A DNA stretch of 64,000 bases from assembly GCF_014196915.1 (NCBI RefSeq), contig NZ_JACIEP010000019.1, forward strand, positions 20,471 to 84,470. Reading direction: 5' to 3'. The notes under the pieces are model-generated. The model saw only the letters and a program-made list of their open reading frames with translations, did not search any database and was not told the DNA's origin. This DNA is from Dysgonomonas hofstadii. Its GTDB lineage: Bacteria > Bacteroidota > Bacteroidia > Bacteroidales > Dysgonomonadaceae. Shown here one piece after another: positions 43,715-52,147 of the stretch. Numbering within the stretch: the stretch's first letter is position 1; each line of letters opens with the position of its first letter. A program made the translations under genes and the position numbers.

Positions 43715-44404
43715 ATGAAAAAATTAGTCTTCGTTGTTATCTTATCTTTCTTTTGTCTTTTTGCCAATGCACAGAAATTCAATGAACTTATAAACTTACA
43801 GAAATACGAAAAGGCAAATGCTGAACTAGCTGCTCCGGCCAAAGAGGAAAAACGTGTGGTATTTATTGGTAATTCTATTACCGAAGGATGGGTAAGACAG
43901 CGCCCTGATTTCTTTAAAGAAAATAATTATATAGGCCGTGGTATTGGTGGTCAGACCAGTCCGCAACTACTATCCCGGTTTCGTCAGGATGTGATAAATC
44001 TGAAGCCGGTAGCTGTCGTAATTAATATTGGCACAAACGATATAGCGGAAAATACAGGTCCGTACGATCACGATTTTACGCTCGGAAATATTATGTCAAT
44101 GGCCGAACTTGCCGATGCTAACGGTATAAAGGTCATTCTTTCGTCGGTAACACCAGCTGCCGGGTACAAATGGAGAACGACTATAGAAAATGTGCCCGAA
44201 AAGATAATGGCTTTAAATGCGGCTATAGAAGCATATGCAAAGGAAAAAGGCTTTGCGTATATAGATTATTTTCCTGTATTGAAAGACGATAATAATGCTT
44301 TGAAGGCAGCTTATGGAGACGATGGTGTGCACCCTAACGCAATAGCTTATGAAATAATGGAAAAAACTGCCAAAACTGTTATAGACAAAGTGATAAAGAA
44401 ATAA
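43715..44404 (+). CDS. Secreted SGNH/GDSL-family hydrolase
   Basis: The 229-residue protein has a signal peptide (MKKLVFVVILSFFCLFANAQ) and the SGNH blocks in order: the Ser in VFIGNSITEGW, Gly in GRGIGGQTSPQLLSRF, Asn in VINIGTNDIAENTG, and Asp/His in GDDGVHPNAIAYEIM near the C-terminus. These enzymes are esterases; in Bacteroidetes many deacetylate or deacylate glycans. Substrate unknown. It is closely spaced with the preceding barrel gene. Confidence 0.92.
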   Translation: MKKLVFVVILSFFCLFANAQKFNELINLQKYEKANAELAAPAKEEKRVVFIGNSITEGWVRQRPDFFKENNYIGRGIGGQTSPQLLSRFRQDVINLKPVAVVINIGTNDIAENTGPYDHDFTLGNIMSMAELADANGIKVILSSVTPAAGYKWRTTIENVPEKIMALNAAIEAYAKEKGFAYIDYFPVLKDDNNALKAAYGDDGVHPNAIAYEIMEKTAKTVIDKVIKK

Positions 44405-44462
44405 CGTATTACCACTTCTTATTAAGTGATTTATTTTTTATTCATTCCCGAATAAAAAAAGT

Positions 44463-45395
44463 ATGGCTTATTTAGGTGAAATACTTTCGTTGGGAGTAGC
44501 TGTTTCCTGGACGGCGACGGCTCTTTTTGCTGAAGTTGGCAGTAAACGACTGGGTTCGTTACAAATGAATGTAATCCGCATGACACTCTCTTTGGTTATG
44601 CTGGGTATTACTCTATGGTGGTTTACAGGATCTCCTGTACCATTATATGCTGATGGCGAAACCTGGTTCTGGTTGTCACTATCAGGCTTTGTGGGTTATG
44701 TGTTGGGTGATTATTGTTTGTTTAACTCATATATTCTTATTGGTTCCCGTTTTGGGCAGTTATTTATGACATTGGCGCCCATTGCAGCCGCCTTTTCCGG
44801 TTGGATAATTTTGGACGAGCGTATGCCTTTGCAGGCTGTTGCAGGCATGCTGGTAACTATTACGGGAATTGGTATTTCTATTTTTAATAGGGGAACTACT
44901 CACAAAATAGGGTTGAAATTGCCGGTAAAAGGAGTTTTACTTGGCATTGGTGCCGGAGTGGGGCAGGGAGTGGGTCTCGTACTGAGCAAAGTTGGTATGA
45001 ATTACTATAAATTGAGTATTCCTCACGACAGCATGAATTCTGTAAATGACATGATACCGTTTGCCTCTACCTTTATTCGTGCTATCACAGGAGTTTTTGG
45101 ATTTCTCCTTATAATGGGATATCAACGAAAATTCAATACTCTCCTTGCTGTAAAGAATGATGGTAAAGGTGCCGGAGCAGCTTTGGGTGCAACTATTTTC
45201 GGTCCGTTTATAGGGGTTTCAATTTCACTTATGGCTGTGCAATACACAGAAGCCGGTATTGCCTCCACACTAATGGCACTTACACCTATCTTTATTTTAT
45301 TGCCTTCCCGCCTGTTCTTTAAGCAGGAGGTTACTTTAAAGGAAGTGATTGGAGCTGTAATAAGTGTTTTTGGGGTTTCTCTTTTCTTTCTCTGA
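44463..45395 (+). CDS. EamA/DMT family transporter
   Basis: The 310-residue protein has ten hydrophobic helices in two EamA repeats, with the first repeat starting LGEILSLGVAVSWTATALFAE and the second after about residue 155 (VKGVLLGIGAGVGQGVGLVLSK). DMT-family members export metabolites such as amino acids or nucleotide sugars. The substrate cannot be inferred. Confidence 0.9.
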   Translation: MAYLGEILSLGVAVSWTATALFAEVGSKRLGSLQMNVIRMTLSLVMLGITLWWFTGSPVPLYADGETWFWLSLSGFVGYVLGDYCLFNSYILIGSRFGQLFMTLAPIAAAFSGWIILDERMPLQAVAGMLVTITGIGISIFNRGTTHKIGLKLPVKGVLLGIGAGVGQGVGLVLSKVGMNYYKLSIPHDSMNSVNDMIPFASTFIRAITGVFGFLLIMGYQRKFNTLLAVKNDGKGAGAALGATIFGPFIGVSISLMAVQYTEAGIASTLMALTPIFILLPSRLFFKQEVTLKEVIGAVISVFGVSLFFL

Positions 45396-45432
45396 ATAAC
45401 TATTTTAATATTACTTAATAGAAATAATATAT

Positions 45433-46512
45433 ATGCAAAAGGATAAAGCACAAAACCGGGTATTATCACTCGATTTCTTCAGGGGAGTGACTATGTTTTT
45501 ACTAGTAGCCGAAACAACAGGTTTATATGATATTTTAGGATGGGAGCAATTTCATCATCATGAATGGAATGGTTTACGTTTCTGGGATCTGATACAACCA
45601 TTCTTTATGTTTATAGTAGGAGTGGCTATGCCTGTGTCATTAGCTAATCGTGAAGCTAAAGGTGTTAGTTATAAGCAAAACTGGAAACATATTCTGAAGC
45701 GTTGTTTTATTCTTCTTCTGATGGGTGTAACTATTCAATGTGCCTATAATAACAGGTTGGTTTGGGAACTATGGAATGTACTCGCCCAGATGTCTGTTAC
45801 TATACTTATCGCTTACGCTATAATGAAACTCGATATAAAATGGCAGATGATTATCTCTATTGCCTTACTCCTTTTTACAGATTTAACATACAGATTTTTC
45901 CCTGTCGGGGGGTTTGATCATCCTTATGTTAAAGATCAGAATTTTGGTTCCTGGATGGATCTTGTTTTGATGGGTAAAATGAATTCCGGTGGCGGATGGG
46001 TAGCTATTAATTGTATTCCTACTGCGGCTCATACAATATGGGGTGTTATTGCCGGCCGTTTAATGTTTGATCCGGCTATCAGCAATTTAAATAAATTGAA
46101 ATATATGACTCTTTTGGGAGTAGGTTTTCTTGTTATAGGTTATGGTTTAGATTTTGCCGGTATTGTTCCCATTATTAAACGGATTTCTACTGCTTCATTT
46201 GTATTTGCATCGGGTGGATGGACAATTTTAGCCTTGGCATTTTGTTTCTGGTTTATAGATATCATGAAGCAAAGTAAAATAGTATTTCCTTTTGCTATTG
46301 TAGGAATGAATTCTATACTTATCTATTTATTGACCCAAACTATGGGGCATCAATGGTTTAATGGATTTGTAGGTATATTTGTAAAAGGTTTCGGTGGATT
46401 GATAAGTATTCCCGAACACCCGTTAGCTGTTATTACAGCATGTGTTGTATTGGGTCTGGAATGGCTGTTTTGTTACTATTTATATAAAAAATCTGTATTT
46501 ATAAAAATATAA
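45433..46512 (+). CDS. DUF5009/HGSNAT-like membrane acyltransferase
   Basis: The 359-residue membrane protein starts RVLSLDFFRGVTMFLLV and has about ten hydrophobic helices. The LDxxRG-type start, FWDLIQPFFMFIVGVAMPVSL and NCIPTAAHTIWGVIAGRL match the family related to human heparan-alpha-glucosaminide N-acetyltransferase and bacterial NagX. These are thought to acetylate amino sugars across the membrane; the bacterial role is not firmly known. It lies between two transporters on the same strand. Confidence 0.85.
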   Translation: MQKDKAQNRVLSLDFFRGVTMFLLVAETTGLYDILGWEQFHHHEWNGLRFWDLIQPFFMFIVGVAMPVSLANREAKGVSYKQNWKHILKRCFILLLMGVTIQCAYNNRLVWELWNVLAQMSVTILIAYAIMKLDIKWQMIISIALLLFTDLTYRFFPVGGFDHPYVKDQNFGSWMDLVLMGKMNSGGGWVAINCIPTAAHTIWGVIAGRLMFDPAISNLNKLKYMTLLGVGFLVIGYGLDFAGIVPIIKRISTASFVFASGGWTILALAFCFWFIDIMKQSKIVFPFAIVGMNSILIYLLTQTMGHQWFNGFVGIFVKGFGGLISIPEHPLAVITACVVLGLEWLFCYYLYKKSVFIKI

Positions 46513-46582
46513 AACGTATAAAATCAGATAAATAATAAATATTGTATATTCCATTAAACAAGATAGTATATTTCGAAATATT

Positions 46583-47788
46583 ATGACTATAAAGAATTTC
46601 ATACTACGTGGTAACCTTGTATTACAAATATCTATAGGATTAATTTGGGGAATACTGTTAGGTATATTTTTACCCGATATAGCTGTATCTGTAGGTTTGT
46701 TAGGTGATGTATTTTTATATGCATTAAAAGCAGCCGCGCCCGTGTTGGTCTTTTTGCTTATTATATCATCCATTACTAATCATAAGGCAGGACAAAAAAC
46801 GAATATAAAGTCTGTGCTTCTGCTCTATTTGTTGGGTACTTTCCTATCCGCATTAATAGCCGTAGCGGCAAGTTTTCTTTTTCCATCGGTCATCACATTT
46901 AAAGAATCGGTAGAAACAGACCTTTTGCCGCCGTCAGGTATATTTGCGGTACTCAAAGATATTTTATTTAAGATTGTCGATAATCCGGTCAATGCTGTCT
47001 TAAATGCTAACTTTATTGGGATACTGGCCTGGTCTATAGGTATTGGTATTTTTATGAGGAAGGCATCGGATAATACCAAGCAGATTTTTACCGATCTGTC
47101 CGATGCTATGGTGTCCATAGTCAGGGTTATTATCCGTTTTGCACCAATAGGTATTTTCGGATTGGTAGCATCTACTATTGCTCTTACAGGAGTAGAAACT
47201 TTATTTGAATATCTTCACATCATTCTGGTTTTGGTAGGTACTATGGTATTTATCGCTTTAGTTGTCAATCCTATAATCGTATATTGGAAAATAAGAAAGA
47301 ATCCCTACCCTCTTGTTTTCACTTGCCTGAAAGAAAGTGGGATCACGGCTTTCTTTACTCGCAGTTCGGCAGCCAATATCCCAGTGAATATGGCACTTGC
47401 CAAAAAACTGAAACTACATGAAGATACCTATTCTGTGTCCATTCCATTAGGAGCAACCATCAACATGGAAGGAGCTGCCGTTACCATTACGGTGCTTACC
47501 CTTGCAGCTGTACATACTCTGGGTATAGAAGTGGATATATTAACAGCTGTACTGCTTAGCGTTGTTTCTGCTTTGGGTGCCTGTGGGGCATCTGGCGTAC
47601 CGGGAGGATCTCTGCTGCTTATTCCTGTTGCCTGCAGTTTATTTAATATTCCTGTGGATACTGCAATGATGGTAGTTGGTGTGGGAATGACTATCAGTGT
47701 GATACAGGATTCGATGGAAACAGCCCTTAATTCGTCTACCGATATTTTATTTACTGCTGCCGCCGATATAGGTGAACAAAGGAAATAA
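46583..47788 (+). CDS. sstT: Serine/threonine:sodium symporter
   Basis: The 401-residue protein belongs to the dicarboxylate/amino acid:cation symporter family and is closest in look to SstT. The start [20 protein letters not shown], the hairpin [20 protein letters not shown] with its Ser/Thr-rich tip, and the [25 protein letters not shown] helix are diagnostic. It imports serine and threonine with sodium. Length is normal. Confidence 0.93.
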   Translation: MTIKNFILRGNLVLQISIGLIWGILLGIFLPDIAVSVGLLGDVFLYALKAAAPVLVFLLIISSITNHKAGQKTNIKSVLLLYLLGTFLSALIAVAASFLFPSVITFKESVETDLLPPSGIFAVLKDILFKIVDNPVNAVLNANFIGILAWSIGIGIFMRKASDNTKQIFTDLSDAMVSIVRVIIRFAPIGIFGLVASTIALTGVETLFEYLHIILVLVGTMVFIALVVNPIIVYWKIRKNPYPLVFTCLKESGITAFFTRSSAANIPVNMALAKKLKLHEDTYSVSIPLGATINMEGAAVTITVLTLAAVHTLGIEVDILTAVLLSVVSALGACGASGVPGGSLLLIPVACSLFNIPVDTAMMVVGVGMTISVIQDSMETALNSSTDILFTAAADIGEQRK

Positions 47789-47824
47789 CTTCTTATATAA
47801 TGTATATTTTTGTTCACTGATAAC

Positions 47825-47843
47825 TGTTGACTGTTAACTGAAT
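47825..47843 (-). repeat. Partial copy of the 41-bp dispersed repeat
   Basis: tgttgactgttaactgaat is identical to 22517-22535, part of which belongs to the 41-bp repeat. It lies between sstT and ychF, immediately upstream of the ychF -7 box. Confidence 0.55.
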
Positions 47844-47852
47844 AAAAAGTCC

Positions 47853-47860
47853 TATCTTTG
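47853..47860 (+). promoter_or_regulatory. -7 box of ychF
   Basis: TATCTTTG matches TAnnTTTG and lies 29 bp before the ychF ATG. TTG at 47827-47829, part of the dispersed repeat, is 23 bp upstream and could act as a poor -33 element. Confidence 0.5.
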
Positions 47861-47889
47861 TAGCCTGAAAATAAAACTAAGAGAAAATA

Positions 47890-48993
47890 ATGGCATTACA
47901 ATGTGGTATAGTGGGACTCCCTAACGTGGGAAAATCTACACTTTTCAACTGTTTATCGAACGCGAAAGCCCAATCGGCTAACTTTCCTTTTTGTACTATC
48001 GAACCTAATGTGGGTGTGATAACCGTTCCGGATGAGAGGCTGAATAAGCTTGCCGAACTGGTAAAACCTAACCGCATAGTACCTACTACTGTAGAGATAG
48101 TAGACATTGCCGGACTGGTAAAAGGTGCAAGTAAAGGGGAAGGTTTGGGAAATAAATTCCTTGCCAATATACGCGAAACAGATGCTATCCTGCATGTGTT
48201 GCGTTGTTTCGATGATGATAATATCACTCATGTGGATGGTAGTATAAATCCTGTTCGTGATAAAGAAATCATCGATATAGAGCTTCAACTGAAAGACCTT
48301 GAAACGATACAGGCCCGTATACAAAAAGTAGAAAAACAGTCGAAGACAGGTGGAGACAAAGAGGCCAAACGAGCTTATGATATACTGGTGCAGTTCAAAG
48401 AAGTGCTGGAACAAGGCAAATCTGCCCGTACGGTAAAATTCGATAATAAAGAAGACGAAAAGATAGCTAAAGAGCTTTATCTGCTTACTTACAAACCTGT
48501 ACTTTATGTTTGTAATGTAGACGAAGGCAGTGCTGTTTCGGGTAACGCCTATGTAGAGCAGGTGCGCGAATCTATAAAAGATGAAGACTCCAATATACTG
48601 ATTGTGGCGGCAAAAATAGAATCGGAAATAGCTGAATTTGAAACTTATGAAGAACGTGAAATGTTCCTTTCGGAAATAGGTTTGACTGAATCGGGTGTTG
48701 CACGTCTGATAAAAGCCGCTTACAAGCTTCTTGGCCTGCAAACATATTTTACTGCCGGGGTGCAGGAAGTGCGCGCATGGACATTTACTGCCGGATGGAA
48801 AGCACCGCAGACAGCCGGAGTTATTCATACCGACTTCGAAAAAGGATTTATCCGTGCCGAAGTGATAAAATACAATGATTTTGTTACCTTAGGATCGGAA
48901 GCAGCAGTGAAAGAAGCTGGAAAGATGAGTGTAGAAGGCAAAGAATACGTTGTTCAGGATGGTGATATTATGCACTTCCGTTTCAATGTTTGA
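47890..48993 (+). CDS. ychF: Redox-regulated ATPase YchF
   Basis: YchF is an Obg-related P-loop protein that prefers ATP and binds ribosomes. The 367-residue protein has Walker A GLPNVGKST (residues 8-16), switch region ANFPFCTIEPNVGVITVPDERL, DIAGLVKGASKGEGLGNKFL, and a C-terminal TGS-like domain (TFTAGWKAPQTAGVIHTDFEKGFIRAEV...). Start and length are as usual for the family. Confidence 0.97.
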   Translation: MALQCGIVGLPNVGKSTLFNCLSNAKAQSANFPFCTIEPNVGVITVPDERLNKLAELVKPNRIVPTTVEIVDIAGLVKGASKGEGLGNKFLANIRETDAILHVLRCFDDDNITHVDGSINPVRDKEIIDIELQLKDLETIQARIQKVEKQSKTGGDKEAKRAYDILVQFKEVLEQGKSARTVKFDNKEDEKIAKELYLLTYKPVLYVCNVDEGSAVSGNAYVEQVRESIKDEDSNILIVAAKIESEIAEFETYEEREMFLSEIGLTESGVARLIKAAYKLLGLQTYFTAGVQEVRAWTFTAGWKAPQTAGVIHTDFEKGFIRAEVIKYNDFVTLGSEAAVKEAGKMSVEGKEYVVQDGDIMHFRFNV

Positions 48994-48997
48994 AGTA

Positions 48998-49075
48998 GTA
49001 AACAAGTAAACAAGATACAAGTAAACAAGTCTTTTAACTCGTATCTCGTCTACTTGTGAACTTGTTAACTACTAA
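48998..49075. repeat. Imperfect inverted repeat after ychF
   Basis: gtagtaaacaagtaaacaag on the left and cttgtgaacttgttaactac on the right are imperfectly complementary and could fold into a long stem. They are built from short caagta/tacttg units like those at 31515-31575 and 52013-52030. The stem may end ychF transcription but has no clean T-run. Confidence 0.5.
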
Positions 49076-49079
49076 AATA

Positions 49080-49904
49080 ATGATTATAAACTATGATTCT
49101 CCGGGGCAATTATGTAATAGAATATGGTCGATTGTACCGTCTGTTGCATATGGGTTGGAATACAACGAAAAAGTATTGATCATCAACTTTAACGAGTATT
49201 CTGCCGACTTCGAGAATCTGAACAGGAATCGGTTTATAAAATTTGCTCCCCGGAAACTACTGAAGAAATTCATTCATTCCATAAAAGTAAGAGGCTGGGT
49301 ACAAAACGGAAAGCCGAATATTTTTTCCCGCCTGTTGGGGTGGAATATGATAGAGGGTTGGCCAAACCGTTTAGGTAATGCCGGAGAAGTAGAACGCCAG
49401 GCTGATGAAATACGTTCTATCTTTCGTTTTAAGCAAGAAATAACAGATCCGGTAGATTCTGTTTTTTCGTCGTTTGATGCTGATTATACCATAGTAGGAG
49501 TGCATATTCGCAGAGGTGATTATAAAGAATGGCTCGATGGCATATATTATTATGTCGATGAAGACTACTACTATGTGATGAAAACAATTGCGGAGCAGTT
49601 GAAATTGCAAGGGAAGAAAGCAAAGTTTTTGTTATGCTCGAATGAAAAAATAGAACTTGCTAATTTTCAGGGACTGGATTACTTTACCATACCGGCTTCA
49701 TCGGGAGCTAAGGATTTGTACGCCTTGTCTAAATGCTCCTATATAGTAGGCCCTCCGAGTACTTATTCCGAGTGGGCATCATTTATAGGAAAGGTTCCGG
49801 TAAAGTATATAATGTCCATAAATGAAAAAATATTGCTTCAGGATTTCTCCAGAATCGTATCATTTAATAAATTTGAGGACGGAAAAGTGTTAATCTTGGA
49901 TTAA
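49080..49904 (+). CDS. GT11-like fucosyltransferase family protein
   Basis: The 274-residue protein begins IINYDSPGQLCNRIWSIVPS, comparable to the GGLGNQ motif of alpha-1,2-fucosyltransferases. It contains the GDP-fucose-binding motif H142-I-R144-R145-G-D-Y (VGVHIRRGDYKEW), then SKCSYIVGPPSTYSEWASFIG, as in GT11/GT74-like enzymes. It probably transfers a sugar to a surface glycan in the cytoplasm. I start at ATG 49080; the open frame upstream falls in the inverted repeat. It stands alone between ychF and an acetyltransferase gene. Confidence 0.78.
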   Translation: MIINYDSPGQLCNRIWSIVPSVAYGLEYNEKVLIINFNEYSADFENLNRNRFIKFAPRKLLKKFIHSIKVRGWVQNGKPNIFSRLLGWNMIEGWPNRLGNAGEVERQADEIRSIFRFKQEITDPVDSVFSSFDADYTIVGVHIRRGDYKEWLDGIYYYVDEDYYYVMKTIAEQLKLQGKKAKFLLCSNEKIELANFQGLDYFTIPASSGAKDLYALSKCSYIVGPPSTYSEWASFIGKVPVKYIMSINEKILLQDFSRIVSFNKFEDGKVLILD

Positions 49905-49951
49905 AAAGGCAATATTTTAAGATTAATTACAATCTAATTTATTATAAAACA

Positions 49952-50380
49952 ATGATTTGTCAGGCAAATAAAGCAGATTATCCAGTACTGATAGACATTT
50001 GGGAAAGTGCAGTTAAAGCAACCCATACTTTTCTATCGGATGAAGATTTTGAATTTTACAAATCTCATATACCTATCTATTTTCAGCATGTATCACTTTA
50101 TGTGTACAAAAATGAAAAAGGAATTATAAAGGCTTTTCTTGGTGTTACGGATGATAGCATAGAAATGTTATTCGTTGACAACGAAAGCCGTGGATCGGGT
50201 ATAGGGAAAGTATTGCTCGATTATGCTATAAATACATTGAATGCCCGCAGGGTAGATGTAAACGAACAAAACACACAGGCTTTAAACTTTTATTATCATC
50301 TTGGATTTGTTGAAATAGATCGCTCCGAATACGACGGAGAAGGTAAAGGATATCCTATACTGCATCTCGAAAAACACTAA
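49952..50380 (+). CDS. GNAT family N-acetyltransferase (YjaB-like)
   Basis: The 142-residue protein has the GNAT fold: MICQANKADYPVLIDIWESAVKATHTFLSDEDF at the start is very like YjaB, and MLFVDNESRGSGIGKVLLDYAI is the acetyl-CoA-binding motif A. NTQALNFYYHLGFVEIDR follows as motif B. The substrate is unknown. Confidence 0.9.
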   Translation: MICQANKADYPVLIDIWESAVKATHTFLSDEDFEFYKSHIPIYFQHVSLYVYKNEKGIIKAFLGVTDDSIEMLFVDNESRGSGIGKVLLDYAINTLNARRVDVNEQNTQALNFYYHLGFVEIDRSEYDGEGKGYPILHLEKH

Positions 50381-50425
50381 TAATTTACATATTTTTTTTA
50401 TTTACAAACTCAAACACTTTTATTT

Positions 50426-51217
50426 ATGAAAAAACTACTACTTGCGTTAGCCCTGGTCATTTCATGCACATATACGGCAAATGCCCAATTTGGAAAAATT
50501 AACAGCAAACACCTTGATGCAGCTAAAAAAGCAGCTCAGGCTTTTACCCTTACCGATGCCCAGATGGCTCAGTACGCTCAGGAATATATGGATTGGATGG
50601 ATGCAAACAACCCGGTTTGCGCTACAACAGATCCCACTAACAGAGGGGAGTATGCACAACGTCTTGAAAAGATAGTAAACCAGATTCCCGAAAGCGAAAG
50701 AAAAGGAATGGACATTAAGGCATATTTTGTGGTAGATCAGAATGCCTTTGCTTGTCCTAACGGCAGTATCCGTGTTTTTGCAGGATTAATGGATCTGATG
50801 ACAGACGACGAAATACTAGGCATTGTAGGTCACGAAATAGCTCACATTGTGAATAAAGACTCGAAAGATGCATTTAAAAAAGCGCTTCTTACCTCTGCGC
50901 TTAAAGATGTAGCCGGTTCCACCAGCGATACAGCTGCGGCTCTTACCGATTCTCAATTGGGAGAACTTGGCGAAGCTCTGGCAGGTGCGCAATTCTCTCA
51001 GAAAGCAGAATATGCAGCAGACAGCTATGGTTACGAATTGCTTAAAAAATGTGGAAAAGATGCTAAGTCTATGGCTTCGGCTCTTCGTGTTATTCAAAAA
51101 CTACAGGAGGATGCCAATGTTGATACCAGTAAAGTAAGACAGCTTTTCTCTTCTCACCCCGAAAGCGGTAAAAGAGCAGAAGCATTAGATAAAAAATACG
51201 AAAAGGAAAACAAATAA
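50426..51217 (+). CDS. M48 family metallopeptidase
   Basis: The 263-residue protein has a signal peptide (MKKLLLALALVISCTYTANAQ; a Cys at residue 14 could be lipidated, but AQ cleavage is more likely). The zinc-binding HEIAH motif is at residues 136-140, and the third ligand is expected in AEYAADSYGYEL. This is the BepA/LoiP-like periplasmic M48 type, involved in outer-membrane protein quality control. A terminator follows. Confidence 0.9.
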   Translation: MKKLLLALALVISCTYTANAQFGKINSKHLDAAKKAAQAFTLTDAQMAQYAQEYMDWMDANNPVCATTDPTNRGEYAQRLEKIVNQIPESERKGMDIKAYFVVDQNAFACPNGSIRVFAGLMDLMTDDEILGIVGHEIAHIVNKDSKDAFKKALLTSALKDVAGSTSDTAAALTDSQLGELGEALAGAQFSQKAEYAADSYGYELLKKCGKDAKSMASALRVIQKLQEDANVDTSKVRQLFSSHPESGKRAEALDKKYEKENK

Positions 51218-51244
51218 GCAATTCCTACAGACGAATAAAACAAG

Positions 51245-51279
51245 GCGGGAACGTTTACAATACGGTTCCTGCTTTTTTT
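51245..51279 (+). terminator. Terminator after the M48 peptidase gene
   Basis: gcgggaac pairs with gttcctgc (one G-U) across a 12-nt loop and is followed by seven T. Confidence 0.85.
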
Positions 51280-51362
51280 ATCTTATACCAATTTGCAGAC
51301 CGGGAAAAAATGTATTACTTTGTTTAAATTTGTTATTGATAAGATATTTAAACTATACAAGA

Positions 51363-52013
51363 ATGGCAAAAAGTAAGATTACCACTGTTTTATTCGGTTT
51401 AGACGGAGTTGTGGTGGATACAGAGAAAGAGTACGACAAATTTTGGAGTAGTATAGCAGACAACAACAGGCTGAAAATAAACAATTTTGCGGCAGTTATA
51501 AAGGGGATGACCCTTAATTCGATAATAGAGCTCTATTTTGCCATTTCTACTTTTGAAGAAAAACAGGCTATAAGAAAAGCTTGTTCTGACATGGAGCAGT
51601 CTATTGATTACACAAAGTTAGTGATTCCGGGTGTTCTTGGCTTTATAGAGTATTTGAAAGATGCCGGCTATAAAACAGGACTTGTTACCAGTTCACCCAC
51701 CGCAAAAGTGAAGGTGGTTTTGGATCAGTTATCATTGACAGACACATTTGATACTGTAATTACTTCCGATAGCATCAAAAAAGGAAAGCCCGATCCTATG
51801 GGATATGTTTTGGCGAAGACCAATCTTGGTGTGCAGTCGGGCGAGTGCGCTGTTTTCGAAGATTCATTCACAGGTATAAAAGCTGCAACATATGCGTTCA
51901 TGCGGGTTATAGGAGTAGCTACTACTTTGTCCGAAAGCTTTTTGAAAGATTATACCTATGGTATTGTTAAAGATTTTTCAGATCTGGAAAAGCTTAAATC
52001 ATACTTAGGTTAA
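51363..52013 (+). CDS. HAD-superfamily beta-phosphoglucomutase-like protein lacking the nucleophile
   Basis: The 216-residue protein has the fold of HAD subfamily IA enzymes: motif II in GLVTSSPTAK, the motif III Lys in SIKKGKPDPMGYVLAKT and the motif IV acids in CAVFEDSFTGIKAA. Motif I reads VLFGLDGVVVDTE: the expected first Asp (the phosphorylated nucleophile) is Gly12, encoded by GGT where GAT would give Asp. The second Asp (Asp14) is kept. Unless this is a sequencing error, the enzyme should not form the phospho-aspartate and may be a regulatory or binding protein. I start at ATG 51363, where motif I spacing is normal. Confidence 0.85.
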   Translation: MAKSKITTVLFGLDGVVVDTEKEYDKFWSSIADNNRLKINNFAAVIKGMTLNSIIELYFAISTFEEKQAIRKACSDMEQSIDYTKLVIPGVLGFIEYLKDAGYKTGLVTSSPTAKVKVVLDQLSLTDTFDTVITSDSIKKGKPDPMGYVLAKTNLGVQSGECAVFEDSFTGIKAATYAFMRVIGVATTLSESFLKDYTYGIVKDFSDLEKLKSYLG

Positions 52014-52041
52014 AGTAGTCAAGTAGTACACAAGCAAATAT

Positions 52042-52065
52042 AAAAGTAGCTAAATAGCTACTTTT
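52042..52065 (+). terminator. Hairpin after the HAD gene
   Basis: aaaagtagct and agctactttt form a perfect 10-bp stem around a 4-nt loop, 28 bp after the stop codon. The T-run is part of the stem, as in bidirectional terminators. Confidence 0.7.
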
Positions 52066-52147
52066 ATGTTAAAAAATGGTTGTGTTTAGAAAAGCAATTG
52101 TTAAATTGCAACATTATTTAATAAAAAGGCAAGCTCTTAATACAAAA

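Noticed and set aside
47953..48828. 291-codon minus-strand open frame opposite ychF
   Set aside because: Antisense to the well-conserved ychF; low-complexity Phe/Tyr-rich translation.
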